In this document: in pieces, positions 57,203 through 64,000 of the stretch
How the letters are laid out: each line of letters begins with the position of its first letter
Position numbering within the stretch: the stretch's first letter is position 1
NCBI GenBank assembly: GCA_033807695.1
Contig: CM066301.1
Coordinates: 2,356,001-2,420,000, forward strand
Length of the DNA stretch: 64,000 nucleotides
Reading direction: 5' to 3'
Origin: Daedaleopsis sinensis
Taxonomy: Eukaryota; Basidiomycota; Agaricomycetes; Polyporales; Polyporaceae
Notes under the pieces: model-generated
Seen by the model: only the letters and a program-made list of their open reading frames with translations
What the model was told of the DNA's origin: nothing
The model's database searches: none
Made by a program: the position numbers and the translations under genes

Positions 57203-60200
57203 TCATATCGGCTTGCGGGTGAGGATGTCCTGGATATCGCTGATAGTGCGCGTGGCTTCCATCGGCGGGACGGGGAGGATCGACAGGCGCTGCTTTGTCG
57301 TGTTCAGCATCTGCTGAACGCTCGGCATGACGCGCGCAACATAAGGGGAGATTAGGGGATCCTGAAACATACACGTGAGAACAACAACGACTCAAACGGG
57401 GCTGGAGTAACGTACGGTGGTGTTGAGCGTGGTCGCTGCCCGCTGGAGCCACCACATGGACACCTTGAAGGACTCGTCGACCGGCGAGGTCTCACCAATT
57501 ATAGTAGAGAGCTATTCAAACGACGGGGTGAGCTACACGAGAAGCGCGTTCGGGGGATTATGACTAACCCGATGCACCAGCGTCAGCATGACGGCTTGAG
57601 AAAGCGGGCTGGGGCCGTTCAGAGGCATGACGATCTCTGGGTTGGACCGCGCAAGCAGTTCACGGAGTTGCCGCGTGTCCTGAGAGCCCAGAACCGCAAG
57701 GTAAGCGTCGTCCCACTCCTCCGGCTGACCAGAAGCGGGAGGAGTCGCGCGTAGCAGCGTCTGCTGCTGCTGCTGCTGTTGCTGAGGAATTGGAGGGGGT
57801 GCAGCGGGATGTGAAGCCTGTGGGGCCGCGATGTTCGGGCCGAACCACGGGCCATGCATAGGAGGGGGCTGCTGTTGTTGAGGGGGAGGCGGTTGCTGGT
57901 ACTGAGAATGGGGCTGGTAGCCTGAGGGCTGAGACATGGGACCCATGTTAGGTTGACGGAGAAGCTGCGGCAGCTGGTTCGACTGGATCAAACCGGCACT
58001 AGAAGGGCCAGGAGAACCGCGGTTCTGCTGCATGTGACCGAAGTTGGAAGAGGGGGGATGGTTCATGAGATACTTGACTTGCTCAGAGAGCATGCGGACA
58101 GACTGCTCCAGTTCGCGAACGACGGACTGTGGGATAACACATGAGTAAGTTGCTACCCCAAGTTAGAAAACACGCTGCGACAAGTACCTCTTGTCCACGA
58201 AGAGCATCACCCTGCCAAGCGAGCACCTCCTTCTTGAGATTGAGGATCTCCGTGCGGATCTCGCGGGAGAGCTCTTGATGCATAGCGGACGAGGGGATCA
58301 TGTTCTTGGAGATGCTCTCCTTGACCTGTCTCTCGATGGCGGGCGTCACTGACGTCGCGAACGCACGAGCGACTTGGTTAGCCATCTCGGGCCGGTTGAG
58401 CACGCGCTCGATCTCGTTGGGCAGGTTCTGAAAATTGGAATTTAATAAGAAGCAGAACCAGTCAAAAAGAATCAACTACGCACCACTTTCATCGCATCGG
58501 TGATACCTTTCGCAATCTGGTTGCCGAGCGCGGCCTTGACCTCCTGTTTTGTGATGTTCTCGAGCGACGGCAGGACGGAGTTCTGGACCTCGGTCTTGAC
58601 GGCCATCTCGACGACCCGCGTGGTGTTCTTCGTGAGCTCGTTCGAGATGAGCTTCAGGATCTTCTCCTGGCGGACGAAGTCGGCAGCCTGCTCGTTCTGG
58701 CGGACCTCCTCGAGGCGTTGGTCTAGAGATTAGGGCTATAAGTGGATGGTTTGATGACGCGAGCACGTGAGCCACTTACGCTGCTTGTCGAGTTCCTTAG
58801 AGATGAGACGCCCGAGGCGGTTATGCAAGTTCTCCTCGGACTTCTTGATTTCCTTGGTGAGGGCCGCGCTGAGCTCACCGTTCTCGACGTCAGACTTCTT
58901 GTCGGCCTTCTCCCTCTCCGAGTCCTTGTTGTTGTCCTTCCACCCGACATTCTTACCCTTCGCGTTCTTGCCCTTACCACGGCCACCTTCTTCCCTGGGC
59001 GCCTCAACCTCGACCTCCTCGGATGGAGGCGTCTTGGTCCTCGGGAGAGGGACGTTGAGAGGCGAGGGGGCAGGAAGCTGGTTGTGTTGAGCAGTGCCCA
59101 TGGGTGGCAACTGACGCTGTGGCTTGATGTCGATGGGAGCAAGTTGAGGTTGAGGCGGGTGGTAGGCAGGGAAGCGCGCAGGAGCGGTGGCCAAAGCGGC
59201 ATTGAACCACTCCTTCCGGATAAGGACTTGGTCGACACCGGACTGGTGCACGGAGAACGCAACCAAGGCAAGCTCGCCAGGGGGCAGTTTCGCAGCGACA
59301 CACGCAGCGTGCGCCTCATCGCCATGCGGATCGGCGTCGGCGGTCAAGATCACGAAGTGAATCGTCGGCTTCGGCCCACTGAACTCGACAACCTGGTCGA
59401 AGTAGGCTCCGCGGCCCATCTCATCGCTACCGAAAGAGGGGGCACCGATGTCGAAGTTGAGCTTGAACGCGATCATACTGTCTCGCCTGTTGTTGGCGAT
59501 CCACAGAGTCTGGATGCGCGAGTCGTAGTTCGCGTGACCGAACATGTGCGGGTCCTCCTGGTCGCCGTTGACGAACTTGACGGTCGACAGCACTGAGCGA
59601 CCCATGACAGGCAGCAACTGGAAGACAGTGCCGTTCTTGCGGCCCACTATTACACCGCCATCGACGAAGGTGAGCGAGGAGGGAACGTCATCGCCGCGGA
59701 TCTTGTGATGCCAGAACGGCAGCTTGTCGCGGATATTCCACATCGTGAGCGTGGAATCCTCAGAGATCGTTGCAAGCGCGGATCGAGGAACATCGTAGTC
59801 GAAGGCAACGATAGGCTAGAGAACATTCAGTAAACGTCATCAACATCCGAAAGCTGAAAACTACTTACAGATGGGACGGAGAAGACTTGGCCGACACGGT
59901 GCAGCTCCTGCTGAGGGATAGGTTCGCCGCCGAAGATGTGCGCGGCCTCAGCGATGTTCAAAAGGTACACATTCGTGGCCGATGCCACAGCGACGAGATC
60001 TGGCTGCTGGGGGTGCCACTTGACGGCGTGAAGAGGCTCAATGTCATTCTGTGGGTAGACGCAGAGCATCAGACGTCCACTGGAATTAAATTATGATAGT
60101 CAGCGAGGTCCTACGAAGAAGGAAAATGCGCATATACTCACGGGGCATCGTCGGTGATAATATCTGGGAGCTCCCAGACAACGAAGCCTCCATCGGAGGT

Positions 60201-61981
60201 CACTCCTGCGAGGCGATTACCGTGGACAGACATGTCGCTCACAGCAGTCGAAGGCGGGAAAGGAGGAGGGAGCTGGAGAAGAGTCCTGTCACCGCTCGAG
60301 CGGGAAATGACACGAACGCGCCCTGAGAGCGATCGATGTGAGTTCTCCGTCAAGCTGGTTAGATATAGGAACGTACCCTTGGTCATTGCATAGGCTACCC
60401 ACTGAGTGGCCCCGATGGTCGTACCGGGCAGGAACGTCGAGTCAACCTTGACAAGCGCGATTGCCGTCGACTTCACGGCGTCCTGCGGAGCCTGGATCTC
60501 ATCGAGAGACTGGGAGACGTCGAAAACAATTGTCTGGCTTTGTGCGCTGCAGTCTTGGTTAATACACACTCCTTTCATGTGACTTGGGAACAAGTAAATA
60601 CTCACCTCGGGCTCGTGTTCTTGCCCTTCTGGCTGTTGCGCTTCTCCACGCCAGCCCGCTGAGGAATCGGCGAACTGTCCTTGTCGCGCTGGTAGCTGTT
60701 CCCAAACGGCCCTTGTGGTCCACCGATGGGAGACTCGCCCGGGCGCCGCTGCTGGCGCGCCGGCTGGCTGGCTTGCTTAGGCGGCGACGACCTGGGAGAT
60801 CCAGTCGGGTGTGGCGGGAGCGGGCGGGGGCCCCTCGCCTGTAAAGGCTCCACCTGCGAGACTTCCTCCGTTTGATAGGAATCGTAAGGAGAGATGGCGG
60901 TTTGGGTCGGTTGCGAGAGGGGCGCCTGTCCCCGGGTAAGTTGGTCCATGAGATTTTCTACAGACTTGCGCTTTGGGTCTATGGATACATTGGTCCAAGA
61001 CGATGAATCTTCGGACGATTGTTGGGGCTGGGGTTGGGGCTTCCTCTTCCCAGCATTCGTACTGTTCAGGGCGTCGAACGGGGAAACGAAATCAAACATG
61101 GAACGACGGGCAGGAGACGACGCGCGTTGCTGCTGCGGGTCTTGTGGGGCGTGGTGCATGCCGGTGGATCCCTCGCGCTCGTGCGGGTAAGTCTCTGGAG
61201 GAAGGGCGTACTCGTCATGGTGTACATGCTCTGCCGCTTGCGGGATATAAGGCGGCGAGGGGCCTGAAGGCGGAAGCGACACGGAGGTTTGTTGAGCATC
61301 GGGCGTGGAGAATTTCGGCGCGCTGCACACGAGCACATAGACATTAGCATGGAGAACGACGGTCGAGGCCATACGCGCAGTTACAAGCCCGCAAAAACGA
61401 GACTTTGGAGAAATTGCGCGGGTATCTAAGATCGACACTCACCCGACCATCAACTGCTCGAGCAACAACTTCCCTTGAGACTCGCTGTTGGTCATACCTC
61501 CGCGCGGGGCAGAGCCCGGGGGCGTGGGGACCTGCTGGGGCTGCACGGGGCCGACGGGCGGGATGGGCTGAGGGTTTGTGGACGGGGTCGAGACGCTGCC
61601 AAGAAGAGAAAGCAAGGCGTTCTGCCGTTCAGCTGTCTGGTTGCTGGGACCAGATACGTTGGAAGAAACAGAGCCAGCGTGTCCGGACGCTGGAGTCGCG
61701 GGCCCAGAGTGCGGCTGCTCCTGGGGACCGTAGTAAATATTGCTTGCGCTCGCGACGCTGGGCTGCGGGCTGACGTGGGAGGCGGAGGGGGCACCGAGGC
61801 CGTTAAACAGGGACTCGAGCTGAGATTGGGCCGCGGTCGGCGGTGCGACGTCGCGTTGGGCGGGAATCGGGGAGACGTGGGGTTCGGTGGACTGGGCGGG
61901 GAGCATCTGGAACTGGCTCACCGGGGGCGGGGTGGATGGCCCGCGCGAAAAGACGTTATCTCTGTTGGTGATAGGGTCCAT
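57203..61981 (-). CDS. EDC4: EDC4/Ge-1-like mRNA decapping scaffold
   Basis: A P-body scaffold that stimulates Dcp2 decapping. It starts MDPITNRDNVFSRGPSTPPP. The N-terminal 450 residues are Pro/Ser/Gln-rich and disordered. A beta-propeller follows (about 60530-58950): STFLPGTTIGATQWVAYAMT, VSDMSVHGNRLAGVTSDGGF, PLHAVKWHPQQPDLVAVASA, ATISEDSTLTMWNIRDKLPF, LTFVDGGVIVGRKNGTVFQL and RIQTLWIANNRRDSMIAFKL. A Lys/Glu linker leads to a long coiled coil (KEIKKSEENLHNRLGRLISK, QAADFVRQEKILKLISNELT). The C-terminal helical domain reads AYLAVLGSQDTRQLRELLAR, ends SDIQDILTRKPI, and carries polyglutamine just before it. Domain order matches Ge-1. About 1,350 residues; at least ten introns. Confidence 0.77.
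57761..57784. repeat. CTG/CAG trinucleotide repeat coding polyglutamine
   Basis: CTG units, one interrupted by TTG, read on the minus strand as CAG/CAA and give eight Gln in the EDC4-like protein. Such tracts vary in length between strains. Confidence 0.8.
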
Positions 61982-62363
61982 GCCAGCAGCGATCGCAGAG
62001 AGTAGGGAGCTGTTGGCTGCTCCGGTGGAGGTGTGAAGGGGAGAGATAGAGGAGAACGCGAGCGATGCGCGATGCAAGCACTGTCTATACCACTCGCCAC
62101 CTCGAGGACAACACGCGTTCGCGGCAAACTCCGCCCCACCCTTCGCCCAATCCCCATCCTCCCTTCCCGCGTCTCCCGTGGGCCCATGGTCCGTTCTATC
62201 ACCATCTGCCAGATACCTCCCTCGCTCGTGGTACTTTTGATTCCGATCCAACACAAACACCGCCAGACAATAGCGTGCCCCACGGCAGGCAAACACGAGC
62301 TCATCCGAGCACAAACAATTCCGGGGTCTGAATGCTACTGTACAAAAGCCACACCTTCAGTCT

Positions 62364-63760
62364 CTAGGCCACTGCATTCTTCATCGCGGCCTCTGCATTC
62401 CTCTTCAACGCCTCCTCTGCCACCTTCTCAGGGATAAGAATGATGTCACGCTGCAGGAGCTTGTACGAGCTGCCCGACGGGAAGCCACGCTTGCGCGTCT
62501 CAGCCTCGTCTTTGATGTCCTGGTACGTCTACGAGGACAGTTAGGCCGTTTTCTTAGCGACAAAGATCGACCACGTACCACCACGAGGGACTTCTTCGTG
62601 CCGAATACTGCGTCACTCGCCAACCATTCATCGCCATCGGGGTACCACGCCGTGACTAGTTTCCTGAAACCAGGCGCCTCGACCATGAGGTGCAAGTGGT
62701 TCGGCCGCATGTTGTGTCTCCCTATCCCAAGGAGCAGCTCTCCAACAGGCCCCTGCATGACATCAGGTGAACTTGAGGCACACAAAACAGGGTGCGCAGA
62801 GCCGTTCACTCACGTCTCCGGGGATCGGATAGGGAACAGGCACAACTGCACGGTAACAGAAGTAGCCGTCCTGGTTGGAATGGATGCGCCCTCTGCAATC
62901 CGCCTTATCGCGGTCCGCATATTGCGTATCATAAAACCCTGTCGGCGACGCAACGTCAATATCGCGGTGCGTAGCCGAGCTTCCCAACCAGAGCGGAACC
63001 CACCGTTGGCGTCCGTCTCCCACGTCTCGATGCGCGCCCCAGGGATAGGCTTCCCATCCGTGCTCAGGACGCGTCCTTCAACGAAGAGGTTATCGCCCTT
63101 GCCCTCAGATGCGATAGACCCTCCGTTCTCGACTGCCGGACCATCCGCATCTTAGCACTGAAATTAAAGGCTGTTTGTCGGTTCTCTCACCGTCGGGGGC
63201 GTCTTCGGTGAAGAACGGTCCGAAGACGCTGCTGTGGGTCGCACCCGCCACAGGTGGGTTGTTGATCGCATCCACGAGCGCAGACACCCCCAGGACGTCC
63301 GAGAGCAGGATGCACTCCTGGCGGATGGGCGTGCATGTCTGGCCAACACGGGTGAGGAACTGGATGGCCCCCATCCATTCCTCCGTAGTTAGACTATGAC
63401 GCCATCAATGGATTAGTCGCCATGAGCGTTGCATGCACTGTGACTACTGCGCACGCACCTCGTCTCCCGCACAAACTGGTGTAAATGAGTGAGAAGGTTC
63501 TTCAACAAGAACCTCTTACGGCTGCATGGGATTGTGCATCGGCCCCTCGCTCCGTGCGTGAACATCACTTGACTGCACTCACTCGTCCGGTGTGAGTTCC
63601 GCGAGCTTCAGAACATTGCTGGTGATGACATCGGGGCTGTCGGGGTACTGGGTTCGAGAAGATCAGGGGTGGTTCCTCAGCATACATACATCGGACCTAC
63701 CGGCAGCTCGAACGGAGGCGGTAGGAGCCCGTTCGACACGGCTTTGTTGGGCACACTCAT
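62364..63760 (-). CDS. Intradiol ring-cleavage dioxygenase (catechol/hydroxyquinol type)
   Basis: An Fe(III) enzyme that opens catechol or 1,2,4-benzenetriol between the hydroxyls, a key step in lignin-derived aromatic breakdown toward 3-oxoadipate. It starts MSVPNKAVSNGLLPPPFELP at 63760. The N-terminal helical domain has DVITSNVLKLAELT, FLLKNLLTHLHQFVRE and FLTRVGQTCTPIRQECILLS. The catalytic domain has HSSVFGPFFTEDAPD, VEGRVLSTDGKPIPGARIET, GGFYDTQYADRDKADCRGRI (Tyr ligand), GYFCYRAVVPVPYPIPGDGP (Tyr ligand) and RHNMRPNHLHLMVEAPGFRK (two His ligands). It ends EEALKRNAEAAMKNAVA. Seven or so introns. About 330 residues. All four iron ligands are present; the substrate cannot be fixed by sequence alone. 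No signal peptide, so intracellular. Confidence 0.87.
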
Positions 63761-64000
63761 GACGATTCAAGCTCGATGTTGAGCTTCGCGATGCCGACGG
63801 AGTGTGCGGACGTAGAGCACGGCAGTGGATGGAGGTTGGGGAGGAGAGTGCTAGGCAGTGGAGGAGGCGAGGGGCAGGGAAGCCAATCATGCGCTATATA
63901 TATGAAAGCCTCCGGGCCTTCTCGTACAGATGTGAGCGACTTGGACTCCGGATCCAGCCCGATGAGCATTATCATACGTACGAGAGACCGCGCCTGACTA
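63761..64000. promoter_or_regulatory. Promoter of the intradiol dioxygenase gene
   Basis: On the minus strand a strong TATATATA (63895-63903) lies about 135 bases upstream of the ATG at 63760. A CCAAT on the plus strand is at 63883-63887. The window ends at 64000, so farther elements are unseen. Confidence 0.5.

Noticed and set aside
58742..59596. A 284-codon plus-strand open frame
   Set aside because: Antisense to the EDC4-like propeller and linker exon, with Arg/Leu-rich composition typical of a shadow frame.
1..64000. CRISPR arrays, bacterial operons, phage or intact transposons
   Set aside because: Genes have spliceosomal introns throughout, no regularly spaced repeats are present, and no transposase, integrase or reverse transcriptase motif was seen.

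Overview
The window is nuclear DNA from a filamentous basidiomycete, most likely an Agaricomycete of the wood-decay type. The evidence is dense genes on both strands, almost all split by short GT-AG introns of about 45-65 nt, intergenic gaps of 75-800 bp, moderately high GC, and a purely eukaryotic gene set (proteasome, Sec7 Arf-GEF, TFIIH MAT1, SYF1, Rab geranylgeranyltransferase). Two genes encode aromatic ring-cleaving dioxygenases and two encode wax-synthase-like acyltransferases, which fits a wood- or litter-decaying lifestyle. I see no rRNA, tRNA, CRISPR array or intact transposon. Exon limits were read by eye from frame and splice signals, so inner boundaries carry some uncertainty.

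Layout. 0.4-1.4 kb: an unrecognised protein of the kind common in Agaricomycetes. 1.4-2.9 kb: a gene-poor stretch with repeated ACTAGT palindromes. 2.9-4.2 kb: an alpha/beta hydrolase. 4.4-4.9 kb: a small hypothetical gene (-), divergent from a large HRQ1-type helicase (5.0-9.8 kb, +). 9.9-13.3 kb: a SCY1-like pseudokinase (-). 13.5-17.0 kb: two tandem wax synthase-like genes (-). 17.6-19.2 kb: an arrestin-like protein (-). 19.7-21.0 kb: cytochrome b561 (-). 21.5-22.7 kb: 3-hydroxyisobutyrate dehydrogenase (+). 23.1-25.0 kb: an NAD-dependent epimerase-like protein (+). 25.5-31.0 kb: a GEA1/GBF1 Arf-GEF (-). 31.2-32.5 kb: proteasome alpha4 (-), divergent from a ZUP1-like C78 protease (32.7-34.7 kb, +).

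34.9-36.0 kb: MAT1/TFB3 (-). 36.4-36.75 kb: a degenerate repeat element. 37.0-38.2 kb: a LigB/DODA-type dioxygenase (+). 38.8-40.5 kb: the PKA catalytic subunit (+). 41.3-42.8 kb: the SSF1/Peter Pan ribosome-biogenesis factor (+). 43.0-43.7 kb: holocytochrome c synthase (-). 44.3-45.9 kb: nitronate monooxygenase (+). 46.0-47.8 kb: a WD40 protein (-). 48.2-49.1 kb: an unrecognised helical protein (+). 49.5-50.1 kb: SEN15 (-). 50.3-53.7 kb: SYF1 (-). 53.9-55.3 kb: BET4 (+). 55.6-55.8 kb: a tiny three-exon metallothionein (-). 55.9-56.6 kb: a tentative unknown gene (+). 57.2-62.0 kb: an EDC4/Ge-1-like decapping scaffold (-). 62.4-63.8 kb: an intradiol ring-cleavage dioxygenase (-).

Functionally this is mainly a housekeeping segment: protein turnover, secretory traffic, transcription and RNA processing, ribosome biogenesis, and mitochondrial metabolism. 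A minority of genes are accessory. The least expected items are the metallothionein hidden in three tiny exons, the proteasome alpha4/ZUP1 divergent pair sharing a palindromic TGACGTCA plus CACGTG promoter, a SUMO-interaction-like motif in the ZUP1-like protease, the intron-matched wax synthase pair, and an in-frame hydrophobic leader without an ATG ahead of the LigB dioxygenase.
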